Origin: Hymenoscyphus infarciens | Taxonomy: Eukaryota; Ascomycota; Leotiomycetes; Helotiales; Helotiaceae | Length of the DNA stretch: 41,141 bases | Reading direction: 5' to 3' | Assembly (NCBI GenBank): GCA_001414345.1 | Contig: LLCB01000414.1 | Location: 1 to 41,141 of the forward strand | Shown here: in pieces, positions 1-11,900 of the stretch | How positions within the stretch are numbered: the stretch's first letter is position 1 | Layout: every line of letters starts with the position of its first letter | The notes under the pieces: model-generated | Database searches by the model: none | The model's input: the letters and a program-made list of their open reading frames with translations, nothing else | What the model was told of the DNA's origin: nothing | Program-made: the position numbers and the translations under genes

Positions 1-843
1 TAATATATATATATTATAGTATATATATATTATAGTATATACTTTTGCTCGTATATTCTTTAAATATATATATAAAGATATACGCTACTAAACTTAAATA
101 ATATACTCTTTTAATCTCTTAATCTTTAACTTTTATATATATATATATTCTTACTACTATTACTACTATAAATACTAGAGTTAACGAAATATATACCGAA
201 GATATATATATACGAGCTAAACGATATAAAATATATTTAAGGCTAAACTTATAATATAAAGAGATATATACGAGTATCTTTTAATCTTATACTCGTATAT
301 AAATCGTATATATCTAAATTAAATTTTATACGTGCTAAATAGACTCTAAAGTAATCTAAAAGTAACTTAGATTTTTTAAATACTTAACTTTAGCTACTTA
401 TTAGTATATTAAGTAGTCTATTAAGTAGTAAGATTAGACTTAGATATTAATACTATTAAGAAAAATTAAAGAATTCTTTAATAATTATTATATTAAGTAG
501 GACTTAGCTAATAATATATTAGATTTTATAATCGCTAAATAGTAAATCCGTACTAATAGCTAATTGAAATCAGAGGCTTAACTTTTACTAAAGTTATAGA
601 TATATTATATATATTTTTTCTTAGTAAAGTACTATAATTAAGTAGATACTAACTTACTTCTTTAGCTATTACTACTTAAGATATAATAGAGATAGTTTTT
701 TATATTAGAGAAGAAGAACTTATAAAAATAGAGTAGATTATATTATATAATCAAGATTTACTAGATAGAGCTACTAGCTTAAAAAAAAGCTAATATATAT
801 CGATAATCGCCTCTTTTTTACTAACGATATATCGTACTAATCG
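1..843. repeat. RIP-degraded AT-rich block, left edge
   Basis: Very AT-rich sequence dominated by TA, TTA and CTA words, with stop codons in every frame. This composition is what repeat-induced point mutation leaves in old transposons. I can identify no coding domain or terminal repeat in it, so the parent element is unknown. It continues beyond the left end of the window. Confidence 0.6.
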
Positions 844-845
844 TA

Positions 846-952
846 TAGTCAGTTATAAGTTAAGCTTCCCTGGTTTTAAAGAGCTAAGAAAAGTTAAAAA
901 AAGTTTTAAAAAGTCTATATCTTAAAAAAAGCCTCTCTAATCCCTCTCTCTC

Positions 953-990
<38 letters not shown>

Positions 991-1683
991 ATCTATATTA
1001 AGAACTCTCTATCTTCTTCTTCTTCTCTATAATCTCTCTATTTAGAGTATTATAGTAGTTCTCTTTAAGTATAGCTATTAAGTATTCTCTATACGCCTTC
1101 TTATTCTTCTCTCTTACTTTAACCTTTTTATATATCCTTTGTATCTCTTATACTTAAAACTTCCTCTTCTTAATCTACTCCTTCTTCTCTCTTCTCTTCT
1201 TTTCTATCTCTTTTCTTCTCTTCTTTACTTCTCTCTTTATCTTTACCTCTCTTCTCTTATTCTCCTCTTCCTCTCTTTACTACTCTATCTTCTCTATCTT
1301 CTCTCGTCTCCTCTTTCTCTCTACCTTCTGCCCCTCCTCTTCCTTCTCTTATCTATATTATTATTATTAATAGTAAGTAGTGTTTTAACTTATAATAAAC
1401 TCTTAATATAAGAGGCTAAAATTAGTAAGGTATTTGTTAAAAATAAGTTAGATATACTCTTTACTTTAATTAAAGTTATCTACGATTTCTTAGAAGTTAA
1501 GAGCGTTATTACTATCTAGAATAGTATTAAGATTAAGGTTCTTTTTATATTAAGTAAGCCGTAGAGCTATTATTATAATATTATAATATTTAGAGAAGAG
1601 ATTTCAAGGTATAGACTTTTTAAAACTTTTTTCAACTTTTCCCTACTTTTTAAAACCAGGGAAGCTTAACTTATAACTGACTA
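846..1683. mobile_element. 838 bp TIR element, possibly a Fot1/pogo-like derelict
   Basis: Positions 846-923 and 1606-1683 are inverted copies of each other over about 78 bp with few differences. Both ends read TAGTCAGTTATAAGTTAAGC inward and then continue with CCCTGGTTTTAAA. A TA dinucleotide lies directly outside each end (844-845 and 1684-1685), as expected for the Tc1/mariner/pogo superfamily. The start and the CCCTGG stretch resemble Fot1-type fungal termini, but that match is from memory. The interior is a pyrimidine-rich stretch with a CT microsatellite and no transposase, so this is a non-autonomous or internally deleted copy. Its interior carries RIP-like base composition. Confidence 0.7.
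951..984. repeat. CT dinucleotide microsatellite
   Basis: A nearly uninterrupted run of CT repeats followed by a long pyrimidine-rich stretch reaching to about 1350, inside the inverted-repeat element. Confidence 0.85.
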
Positions 1684-1685
1684 TA

Positions 1686-2435
1686 TTAGTTAAAAAAAGT
1701 ATCGATTTATATTAAGAGCTAATTATCGATACTTTATTTGTATAAAAGTATCGGTCCCTAAGTCTGAGTAAGATTTAAAGAATGAAGTTTTTTGAGCCAG
1801 CTAGTTAACTCCGTCACTATATACTTATTTATATTCTGCGACAACCAATAGTCGTAAACACTTACTAGTTTTCAGTATCGTAACTCTAGTTGAATAGTTA
1901 TATATGATCGAAGGAATAGTTAATACATGTCGCAGGTGGAAGTCTATAATGTGTTGAAGTGAGGGTCTTGTTTTGGTATGCGGGAAAATGTCGACCTGGA
2001 TACCCATCATTTGTAAAAGCCCCGCGTTAGCTGCGTGATAATCATCAATTTCAATTTGAAATAAGACTTATTCATTGAAATCTCTGGAGTCGTGTCGTCG
2101 TGTTAAGCTACTATCTAATATAGTCGAATTGAGTGAGATACTTTGAATACTGGCATGCTTCTATCTCACTTCTTCCTTATATATACGCAACACGTGAATA
2201 AACAGCGCGGTTATCTCGATGAATACTGAGAACTTAGGACAATGAGACTATCTACTGCCACTTTTGCTGTCTATCGCGATGTTAGAAGCACGTGTGGGGG
2301 CCTTTGGAGGGGGGGGGGGACAAATTGAGTTGCAAGTAAGCGTCGGAGGACCGAGTAAGGTAAGCACCAAGATAAAAAAGCTGGAAGTCCCATAAGAAAA
2401 TATATTCCAAGGCAGCGAGTGTCCTAACTACCCCA
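1686..2435. other. Intergenic, no gene seen
   Basis: The AT-rich block ends near 1760 and composition becomes ordinary. Open frames here are short and resemble nothing known. A run of nine to ten G lies near 2310. The segment from about 2280 to 2435 is the 3' flank of the receptor gene on the minus strand. Confidence 0.5.
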
Positions 2436-3853
2436 TCAAGAATGAATAGGCCAACTAATACTCCCCCGAACAACCTCCCGTCCCTTCCAAACCTCCTCTC
2501 CCTTCCCAACAACTTTACACACACCCTCCGCCCTCCACCAAACCCCGATCCAGCTAGGAATCCTCTCGTTGAAACAAAACACAATCCCATTAGCAAGTCC
2601 CAAATACTGCCACGCACTCTCCATAACCCTCACACTCCTAGATTCAATCCCTAAAACCTCCGTAGCCCGGTTCAACAAGAAGGGTAAAAGTAGAAGAACA
2701 TAAGTGATGGGGTATGCATTCAACAACAGTAATTTCACGATATTTTCTTCTCTCGTATGGAGGGAAGGAGAAAGTGGTGCACAAGTGGGAGGCAGGATGG
2801 GATATCGTGTTAGAGCGAGAGGATCGAGGGTTTGGAGGGGTGAGTGTTTGAGTGTTGGTTCTGTAATTGTTGCCGAAGTTGATAAAGGGATTTCGAGACC
2901 GTCGTCTGTGGCGCGGGAGTAGATAGATGTAGCGTCAAAATCTTCGATTTCATGGTCTGGCGCGAAACAATCTGGGAGTGCCATTTCCATCATTGTTGCT
3001 CCGTCTGAAATCGCGAAGTCTTCGAAGAATTCTGGGAGGTGGGATGTATGGCTTGAGTAAATAGACCATCGGGATCTCGATGGGTTTGTCTGGATGGTTT
3101 TGGTGAGGGGGCGGAGACGAGAGAAGTGACGGTGGATGTAGACTATTAGGTAAATTGAGGTTATAGTTACGGTTATGATGATGGTCATTCGCCAGCCGTG
3201 ACCTAATTCGTAGCGGAGGGAGGGAGATGATGCTTGAATCCAACACCAGTTTCCGTCGATCGGTTGGTAGATGTCAAGAATGAGACCAATGAAGCCTGAG
3301 CTTGTTAGACGGCGGAGGTGTTGAGAATGGGGGTTGTGCTTACTTGTTGTAAAGGGAATTACCCAAATTCCAATGCTAATGAGAACCTGTTTTCGAAGCG
3401 ATACATTGGCGGGAGTATAGCTTGTACGACGAATGATAAATAGAGTTGCGATGGCTATGGCGAGTATCGAAAAGTCCGTAGCCTATTCATGATTAGATGG
3501 TAATTTTGTGATGAGATGATTTGGCAAGGGACATACTCGGTCAGTGAGGTGTCCGATGGCCCCGTTCAAGGTACAACCTAGCCCAACTGGAATACCTTCA
3601 TTCTTCAATGCATATATGCCAGAGATAGTATTGTCCAACCCGTTGAGAAAGTCTCCAAATGGAATTAGTGAAATTGAACTCCCTGAGTAAGAGTGGCAAG
3701 TGACCCACCTGCTAGAGCCAAATTGAGGATCATGGTATGCCTGAAATGTGGTTGATGAGGCACTACCAGATAGCAAGTAAAGATAAATACAGCAGCAATT
3801 GTTGAAAGAACACTACCAAATAAGGTAGGAACAGCAACAGCCGAGTCAACCAT
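2436..3853 (-). CDS. Seven-helix G-protein-coupled receptor, cAMP-receptor-like class
   Basis: Predicted 419-residue plasma-membrane receptor that would couple an outside, probably nutritional, signal to a G protein. Four exons on the minus strand: 3853-3709, 3652-3537, 3482-3344 and 3295-2436. The introns (56, 54 and 48 nt) have GT..AG ends and CTAAT/CTAAC branch sites. Removing the first one creates the family motif NLALADFLNGLDNTISG at the end of helix 2. Helix 3 contains ATDFSILAIAIATLFIIRR. The loop with GNWCW precedes helix 5 (WRMTIIITVTI). A long hydrophilic third loop (about residues 180-300) follows, then helix 6 (NAYPITYVLLLLPFLLNR) and helix 7 (LANGIVFCFNE). The start is the first ATG; upstream codons in frame begin with TTG. 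The motifs fit the fungal CAR/Git3-like group. The ligand is unknown. The reading frame is intact although the flanks are transposon-rich. Confidence 0.85.
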
Positions 3854-4520
3854 GCTGAAATGGAATAATGGTGCAAGGGACCCAATCAAGAAAGAAAAGT
3901 CCGAAGGTCGAGGAGACCTGTTGACGTGAATAGCTAAGCAACAATCTCATATATAGACAAGATGGAACGCCACAGACGTTTTAGTGTGTAGGCCCTCGAT
4001 AACACTGAAACCCATCACATCGGCAATCGAGAATATTCAACTTGTCAAAAGCCAATCGCTGTAGTTGCTTAAGATAGAGGTATTCAGCCGCCGTTTTTTA
4101 TCTCGGTGTTTTTATCTCTGCAACGTACTAATAGTGGACGAATGACGACGATTGTCAGTGCCTAAAGTCAAAGATAAAAGAAATGCAAGAGGAGTGGGCC
4201 TGTAGGTAGTTCTACATACACATAGCTAATGTATGTTGGAACCTAACGTAGTTTCGCCTGCTTATAGTGGAGGTTTAAAAAAAAGTTATCCAAAGTATTA
4301 GAGTTACAACCAACAATGAATAAAAAATGCTGGCTGAATACCTCCATTTTTGGGCGGCGATGCACAACTCGGCATAATTATTCGTAGGCCTAATGGTCCG
4401 TACCGATGCTAGGGGAGGTTTTGATGATTTATGTGCTGGAGGAGGAACCATTGGCCAGTGTGGACGAGATTTTGTCAAAGCAAATACTGAGAACATCCCT
4501 CACTCGGTGGCTGCCACCTA
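3854..4520. other. Upstream region of the receptor gene
   Basis: Ordinary composition and no gene that I can support. A 73-codon minus-strand frame at 4275-4496 has no recognisable features. The region should hold the promoter and leader of the receptor gene, but I see no clear motif. Confidence 0.4.
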
Positions 4521-4522
4521 TA

Positions 4523-4695
4523 CAGACTGTTCTCTTAATTCACCGTAAAAAGGATAAATGAGCACTGATTTTACGCTAACCTAAACTCACTTAAAACCAT
4601 CATTTTGGTGACAAAAGTTTATTATAACTATAAAAAATCCCTACAACTTTAAACAGGGGTAATATACTTTTACGGTGAATTGACCTGACAGTCTG
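4523..4695. mobile_element. 173 bp MITE-like element
   Basis: Inverted ends: 4523-4552 pairs with 4666-4695. Both ends start CAGACTGT; after a divergent 5 nt stretch both read AATTCACCGTAAAA. TA duplicates flank the element at 4521-4522 and 4696-4697. It has no coding capacity. Size, TA target site and inverted ends fit a miniature element mobilised by a Tc1/mariner-like transposase. The sequence is not RIP-degraded, unlike the large elements nearby. It lies in the intergenic region upstream of the receptor gene. Confidence 0.65.
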
Positions 4696-4697
4696 TA

Positions 4698-5945
4698 CCT
4701 AGATGCCAGAACGCCAAATCCGGAGTTCCTCGGCGAATAATATCTGTGTGCTCGCACATGATAATGTTTTATATCGCGTGTCAAGGGAAGTATATAAAGT
4801 CTGTGGGTCGGAGCTTTTGCAAATTGATGACGTTAAGCTTTGCCAACGTGGATTCAAGCTTAAGCTAGAGCTCTATTTCATGCTCTAGAAGCTTTGCTCT
4901 TTTCCTTATTGGCTTTCTCTTATTAAGTTTTGACCAGTGGCGGGGTACGTTTCAAGCTCATGAACTTGTCGCCGAACTGGTGGCCACAACGTAAACTTGA
5001 GCACTGATAGGGTAGAAGTGAAAAAGACTCCGTCTGCAAAAATTGGATGGCCAAAAATTTAACACCGATGCAGTCACTTGAGTAGACACCATACAAGCGG
5101 GAATAACTGTATGCATAATTGAGATACTCGATGACTACTTCGCCCACCGTTGGACTTCCAAGTTCCGCCCAAAGCCTGAAACCAAACTTTATGAACACAG
5201 ACACGAAGGGGCTAGCCGAGCATACGACGGACAACCTCAGGAAGCCTGAACAAGGGATTGCCAACTTGGCCCATGATATGTCATTCAATTCTCCGCAGCT
5301 ATCAAGAGAATATGACTTGAACGGAAGCAATTGCGAGAACAATCTGAGTTATCAACCATAACTTACCTTACCACAACTATGGCCAAAAAGCAAAAAGATA
5401 CGAGCAGCAAGCTTCTCCAAGTTGCACTGAGCATTGCAACACTTTGGGTTCTACGCATTTTTGAGCGAAGTTGGCTCTGAAATGTTGATAAATGCCTTGC
5501 ACCATGATTGAGTTCCACAATACTCGAGTACTTCAAGGCTTTGATATCCTTTCCTTTCTCATCGAAGCTCGATGGTGGCTCGCACAGTGGTCGAACCCAT
5601 TGCCGCTTTGCCACCACATGTATAATATGATTTCGACTCGTGGAATGAATTCGCCCAATATTCCAGGACCCCCTTTTACCCTCCGCACATATGTTTTCGA
5701 GTAAGAAGGAAAGTTGGAGAGGAATTGAAGAGTCTCAAGGCGCATCGATCGGGGAGCCGGGGTTGGATTTTGGGGTCTGATTGTAACGAAAGCCCTACCA
5801 GAGTTAACTTATATCTTTCCATGGCTTGGAGCTTGATGGATTGCGGGAGGATTACCAGTTGAGGGCATTCGCAGTCTTACCTTCGCAGAGCGTTGCTCTA
5901 GATCATTGAAGGCTGTGCACCACGGAATCATCAAGATTGGGGTTG
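4698..5945. other. Unique sequence without a recognisable gene
   Basis: Composition is ordinary and not RIP-affected, and several open frames of 60-140 codons overlap on both strands (for example 5131-5361 plus and 5533-5745 minus). None shows a known domain, none could be joined to a neighbour by convincing splice sites, and the longest (4923-5342 minus) lacks an ATG near its start. It may contain remains of a lost gene. I cannot say more. Confidence 0.35.
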
Positions 5946-5972
5946 CGCTATTCTGTCCCAACGCTAGCAGGG

Positions 5973-6101
5973 GCCCCTGGTATGCCAAGAGCGCTACTAC
6001 GTGACTTGCCCCCTCATCCTCTTATTCACTTGCTCTAGCCCCTAGTATACTAAGAGCGCTACTACGTGATTTGCTCCCTTGTCCTCTTATTTACTCTACT
6101 A
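5973..6101. repeat. Tandem pair of 64-65 bp subterminal repeats
   Basis: Copy 1 (5973-6037) and copy 2 (6038-6101) lie directly head to tail just inside the left inverted repeat. Both contain AAGAGCGCTACTACGTGA. Most differences are transitions, and copy 2 carries the T or A state, so it looks RIP-mutated while copy 1 does not. Subterminal repeats are common in DNA transposons and can serve as transposase-binding sites. Confidence 0.8.
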
Positions 6102-7559
6102 GAAGCGTTTTAAAATCCTTTTATATTATATATATATATTATTATATTTCTAAATACTAATATTCTAGAAACTATAGATATAACTTAAATTATTACTTAA
6201 AAGTGCTTAATACTTATAAAACACTTAAATATATACTTAACTAGTTAAACTAATAAAACTAATAAAAATATTAATATCTTTAAAAAGTAGGAATAACCTT
6301 AGTTTTACCTCTTTAGAGTATTACCTAACTTCTAGATATATTCTAATAGTAATATATATAAGTACTTATCTTTTCTCTAGAGAGCTAGCCTCTTAGACCC
6401 TCTAGTAGGAGAGATACCCTTCTATACTTACCTGCTAGGAGTAAGCGTCTCTTATATATAAAAGTAAATGAATTTAAGCCTTTTTACCTCTTTAATATAA
6501 ATTATATTACGTTTATATCTAGTATATCTAAATTAGCTTATAGTTAAATTTAAATTTATACCTAAATACGTTAATACTCCTTTTTATCTTTTAAATCTTT
6601 TAACTTAAGATAGAGCCTAAGATAGAGCCTAACTCTCCTAACCTACGAGTATATAAATAGCCTAAGACTCTCTATTCTCTTTTATAAAAGGTTAATCTCT
6701 TTAATAATCCTAAGAGCCTCTTATAGTAGTATGAGAAGTTATTTAAGTATACTAATTTAGATAAGATATTACTATTTAAGAAGGACTTTAATATACTATA
6801 GCCTTATCTCTTAAATATATAGAGTATTAAGTATACTCTTTAAAGTAATAAAGATAATATATAAACGTTTTAATATAATTATACCTTTAAATATAAAAAG
6901 AATTAAAGTATAGCTACTAATAAAATAATTAATACTATATGTAATTTAACCTCTAAGTACTCTTATACTATTTAAGTAATCTACTATTAACTTAATAATT
7001 AGGTCTAAATTATATAAACCGCTATTATAGAAGATTATAGCTATACTCTTAATAATTATAATCTAAAGAGAAGGAATTACGCTATACGCTAAATTATTAA
7101 AAGCTAACTTAAAGTTAGATATAAGCCTTTTACTATTATAGTTACTTTTAAAGGAAGTTAAACGTAATTAGATAATACTAGAAGATAATACCTCTTACTT
7201 AAGAATATACGTAATTAGAAACGATTACTTAATACTACTACTTAGAAATAAGGCCTTAATAGAGTTAAAGGATTAATTAAACCTTTTAAATTCTCTAATA
7301 AGTAAAATAGCTTCCTTATTAAGATAGAACGAGTAGTAGAACACTTAAAGAAGCGTATAGTATAAGAAAAGAGACTCTACTTTTATAACTCTATTATTAT
7401 TAATAAAAGAGGAAAGAGCTCTAAAAAGAGTAAGCTAAAGAGTAGAGAAGAGTATAAAGTTTAAGGATTTATATAAGTAAAAGTAAAGAGACTCAAGCTT
7501 CTTATAAAAGATAGATATCTTATACTAATTAATTCTACTTATAAAACTAATTACTTTAA

Positions 7560-8420
7560 ATAGAAGCTCTTCTTATTAGTATATTACTTACCTAAGAGCG
7601 TATACTTACTATCTACCTTCTTTCTTATCTCTAATAAAAACAGTGAGATTATTAAAGCTTACTTTTATTAAATTATAACCTAGGTAAAAGAGAGGCTTAA
7701 TATATAATAGTATATTAAGTATATACTCTCTAACAACTCTATTACTAAGCAACTTATAATTAAGAACGTATTTGTTAAAGAGGATAGGTTCTCTTTATAT
7801 AGCACTATTAAGCACTTTATCTATATATAGTACTCTAGCTAAATAATAGATCGAAACCTTAAGAACCGCGGATAAGATTATCTTATATAAGCTACTAACT
7901 ACTTTAAGAGTATACTATTTTATTAATATATAAAAGCTAGATATAATAAATTAATATAATTTACTCTCAACGTAATCCTAGACAGCCTTACTTTTAAAAA
8001 GGGTAGGAATAAATCCTAGAATATAAAGGAGTATATATAAAAAGAGTAGAAAGATACTAGTAAAAAGTGAGTAAACTACGCTTATTAAAAAGAGCTAATC
8101 CTTATATAAGTTCTTACTACTAGCCTAAATAAAGAATAGTATTATAAGCTTAAAAGATCCCTCTTCCTTTATAAGAACTAAGATTCTAGATATACTCTTA
8201 CTTTTATAGTATAAACGGTTAAGAAAGATATTAATAATTAAGTAAATAAGAACGAAAAGGCTATATATAATCTTAATAATAAAGTTAACGTATTTATAGA
8301 TTAATATCCTTAGCTAGAACTATTCCTATAATTAGTATAAGATATCCTAATAAGTAACTTAGTAGACACGGAGAAGGTATATTATAAAGCTATTAAGGGT
8401 TTACTTATAGAAGCTTAATA
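7560..8420 (+). pseudogene. MULE transposase remnant
   Basis: A plus-strand reading with many TAA/TAG stops, most at positions where Trp or Gln codons would be changed by G-to-A or C-to-T. The recognisable order is a segment ending in an HSS..TLDRN-like string (about 7830-7865), a tyrosine/lysine-rich segment with one cysteine-like position (about 7905-7960), a KEYI.KEW-like block near 8030, and a TTSLNKEYYKLKRSL block near 8125-8160 equivalent to the TTNPVESWHSSLK part of fungal MULE transposases. The catalytic acidic residues cannot be placed with confidence. It could not be functional. Confidence 0.5.
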
Positions 8421-8876
8421 ATTATTATATAAGAGCTATACTCTTAATGTCGATAGTAAGTATAATTATAAGAGCTTTTATATATAAGAGTTGCTCTACT
8501 AGTATATACTTAAATAATATATCCTCCTTCCTAAGCTTAATATATAAGATTAGTAATAGTAACTCGATTAGTATAAGTACTTAAGCGCTTTCTAAGATAC
8601 TAAGAGATATACGATATTCTAACGCTTTTAACAAGTATAACCTAATAATCTTCTTAAAGAGCGTATTATATCTAAAAACTCTTAAATATATATATACTAA
8701 AACAGTTAGTAAAAGATAGAGGAAATAGTCTTTTAGATTAAGAATAGAGAGTACGTAATTAAGGACTTCTACTAAAAGTAAGATATACTAAAGATATAAA
8801 TAAAACTATTACTATTAAAAAGTATTAGCGAATTTAAATAATTTTAAGATATAATTAAGTATAAGAAGCTAGAGAA

Positions 8877-9341
8877 TGTGATAGCATGCTATCCTGGATT
8901 ATTATGTGACAGCTGGATTATCATATGACAGCACCATCCTGAATTGTCGGTATTCGTGAAACTGCCGATACCCCTGAGCAGTGCCGATACCTCTAATACC
9001 CCTAGGGCCGAGATTACGAATGACCGATACTTATGCGAGCGAAGTGCCGAAGGTATTAATATCCGACATTCATATACGGAAGGGATTAAGGTTCAGATGT
9101 TGTATATTTAGCTTTTCGGCTCTTATTGTTTAGTATTAGCTATATCAGGCAGGGCTCGGTTATTATTATTGTCGGAACTTGGAAGCTTCCGACCTTCTTA
9201 TATATAGACGTTCATGTTTAGTACAGTAGAGGGATAGTTATTGTTTTCTTCCGTATCAGTGCCTAGCATCTACATACGTCATTCTACCATACGCACTCCT
9301 ATATGCCTCTACTGTAGTTGTGTGTATTTCGTGCCGTTATA
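8877..9341 (+). repeat. Left LTR, nearly free of RIP
   Basis: It begins TGTGATAGCATGC and ends CCGTTATA. It has ordinary GC content and pairs base for base with the right LTR in length. At most sites where the two differ, this copy keeps C or G; at only a few (near 8965 and near 9217) does it carry T or A against C or G in the right copy. The unmutated state continues into the leader to about 9660. Confidence 0.9.
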
Positions 9342-9869
9342 TAAAAAGCTTTTAAGAAATGGCGCTCTGAACTCATGTCATGTCAGAAGCGTATCGACGT
9401 ATATTCGGATCATAGATCATTGGAATACTTTATGACAACTAAGCTACTTATAGCTAAGCAAGTCCGATAGATAGAGTTTCTATTAGACTTTAACTTCTAG
9501 ATCTGATTCACGTCTAAGAAGAGTAATTAAAAAGCGGATATATTAACCTAACGTGAGCAAGACCTGAAAACCTATGATTAAGCTAAAGTGGACAGCCGCT
9601 CGCGTACCCTTTTAGCACCTAATTGTTTAGACCCCTGAATCAACGCTGAACTTGCTTAGACCTTTTTATAAGAACAGTCTACCTCTCTTAATACTATTTA
9701 GTTAGACGATATTCTAGGAATAAGTTTAGATACGATTTAGAAGTTAAAGGAAGATAACTTATACTCCTTTTAGAAAGAACGTTATTAACTTCTAGATAGA
9801 TACTACCTCTTATTAGATAATTTACTACTTTTTAAGAATCGACTTTATATTTAAAAGAATACTAAACTC

Positions 9870-10960
9870 TATATGAAACTGATCTAAGAAGTCTACGACT
9901 AAGTATCTAGTGCTTACCTAAGTATGAAAAAGATATACTAGTTATTAGTATAATACTACTACTAGGCTAGAATATTTTTAGACTATAAGAGGTATATAGG
10001 GAATTGTCGAGCCTATAAATACTCCTATCCTTGATAAACTAAGTAATAAGGCTTTCTTTACCCTCTATCTATACCTAACTATCTTATATAACATTTATAT
10101 ATAGACTTTAAATTATTCTTAAAAGATAAACACGGATTTAATACTATATTAGTATTTATCGACTAACTTAGAAAGGATTTAGTGTTAATACTCTATTACT
10201 TAACTATAGACGCTAAAGGACTAGCTAAACTTTTTATTTAATAGATTTACTGTTTTAGCCACTGTTTTAAATCGATTACGTCTAATTAAGAACCTTAATT
10301 TATATTATTATTTTAGACTAAATTTTATTAAATAATTAGTATTAAGCTTAAGCTTAGTACTACCTACTATAAATAGATAGATAGATAGATAAAGATAATA
10401 AACTAATATATTAATTAGAGACTAAGGCTCTTTATAACCTATTATTAAGATAACTAGAGTGAATTAATCTCTCTAATAAACAGAGTATAAATAACACTTC
10501 TATACTTATTTATTAATATAACTCTTTATTAGCTTAAGTTTAGACTTAATCTAAAGACTTTGTAGGACTAGAATATACTAAAGACTTCTATTCCTTAGAA
10601 ACGACTTAACTATGATAAGGTAGTAAAAGTAGCCTAATATATATACTCTATTTAGAGGATAGCTAAAGATAATATAGATAAGGCTTAAAAAAAGATAGAG
10701 AATAGTATAAATTAATACTAAAGAGCTATTAACTAGGACGTTAGAGATAAAGTCTACTTATCTACTAAGAATTTTAAGATAAATTGTTCTAGCTAAAAGC
10801 TTGTTAAATAGTAGATAGGACCTTTTAAAATACTAGAACGTATAGGATACTCTTATAGGCTGAAACTTTCTAAAGACTTATTAATTTATAATGTTTTTGT
10901 TTTTAATATACTTTTAAAGGATCTAAATACCTCTCTACTAGGATAAGAGGCTTTAAAGCC
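9870..10960 (+). pseudogene. Integrase of the Ty3-type element, RIP-inactivated
   Basis: In the plus strand, with stops, I can read in order: an H2C2-like zinc-binding stretch (about 9880-10025); the first core block with YIDF near 10105; FIDRLRKDSVLIP near 10160; a TSN.EP.F block near 10280, where the family has TSDRGPQF and the acidic residue is now Asn; and a block near 10360-10395 corresponding to STAYHPQTDGQT, in which His, Gln and Thr codons have become Tyr, stop and Ile codons by C-to-T and Gly has become Arg by G-to-A. The C-terminal part (about 10690-10960) reads GPFKILERIGYSYRLKLS, typical of the tail of Ty3/gypsy integrases. Catalytically dead. Confidence 0.8.
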
Positions 10961-11389
10961 TCTACTAGATATTATTAAAGGTATATAAGAATAGGAGATA
11001 TAAGAAATACTTAGTAGTAGACTTTTTAGAAGATAGCTATAGTATTAAGTGAAATAGGTTAGATATAATTTAGATCTTACTTAGTATCTTATAGATAATT
11101 TTTAGGGTTTATTATATCGTCTAAGAGACTTTTATACTAAATATCTAGAAGAGCCGGGACTACTCCGACACCTCTCTAAATAGCTTAATATATAGAAATT
11201 AGATAAGAATTAGATAAAAGAGTTAATTTATAATATTAATACTCTCTAATTCTAGTTACCCTTGATAAGGAACTTATAATAAAAACCTAAGATAAAATAC
11301 TAACTAGTAGGAATATTCGAAATTAATAAAGTAAAGAACTAAGACTAAGTTACTACTAAAATAGGGTCTACTAACCTTCTCTAGGCTAT

Positions 11390-11900
11390 AGCCTCTTCTT
11401 CCTCTAACTTATTATTCTTCTCTCTACCCTTCTAAGCGTAAGAAGTCTAAATTAGCTCTTCCTCTACTACCTCCTTCTTATAGAGACGCTTCTTACCTTA
11501 GCGACCTCTTATAACTAGCTTTAGAGAAGACGCTTATAAACTCTTTAGATAGGCCTTAAAGAGGACCTAAACCTAGGTTTAGATAGAGGTCCTACCTTCT
11601 ATAGTATAGTATAAGGACTATTAAATATTAATAACTAAAACCCCTTTAATAAGTAAGGGGTACTTATAGCAACCTTAGCGCGAAGCGCCTAAGTCTCCTC
11701 TAGAAGTATAAACTATACCTTTAAACTATTCTTTAGTACCTCTACACTAGTAATAACTAATATCTTATCTAAGGCCTTAGTAGCCTTCTTAACCTCTCTC
11801 TTCTCCTCCTTACCTATAAGCTTATTAAACTCCTTCTTAATAAACTATAGTAACTACCTAAGTTAGAACGAATTTAGTATATATTTAAAATTAAACTTAC
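11390..11900 (-). pseudogene. Unidentified minus-strand coding remnant inside the LTR element
   Basis: Read on the minus strand, this part is charged and helix-prone with few stops: FNKLIGKEEKREVKKATK, then KILVITSVEVLKNSLKVQ and LLEET.ALRAKVAISTPYLL. The LLEEx.ALRA stretch loosely resembles the C-terminal tail of fungal pogo-type transposases, but I cannot fix the family. It is antisense to the integrase and lies in the 1.7 kb between pol and the right LTR. It may be a second element inserted there or an antisense gene of the retroelement. Confidence 0.3.

Noticed and set aside
1139..1411. 90-codon leucine/serine-rich frame
   Set aside because: It is the translation of a pyrimidine-rich simple-sequence tract inside the inverted-repeat element, not a protein.
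1825..2010. 61-codon minus-strand frame
   Set aside because: Short, no domain, next to a RIP block; no evidence beyond being open.
4703..5361. Several open frames on both strands
   Set aside because: No recognisable domain, the longest minus-strand frame lacks an ATG start, and no splice sites link them.
9241..9435. 64-codon frame in the left LTR and leader
   Set aside because: The same region in the right LTR is disrupted; LTRs rarely code and it shows no domain.
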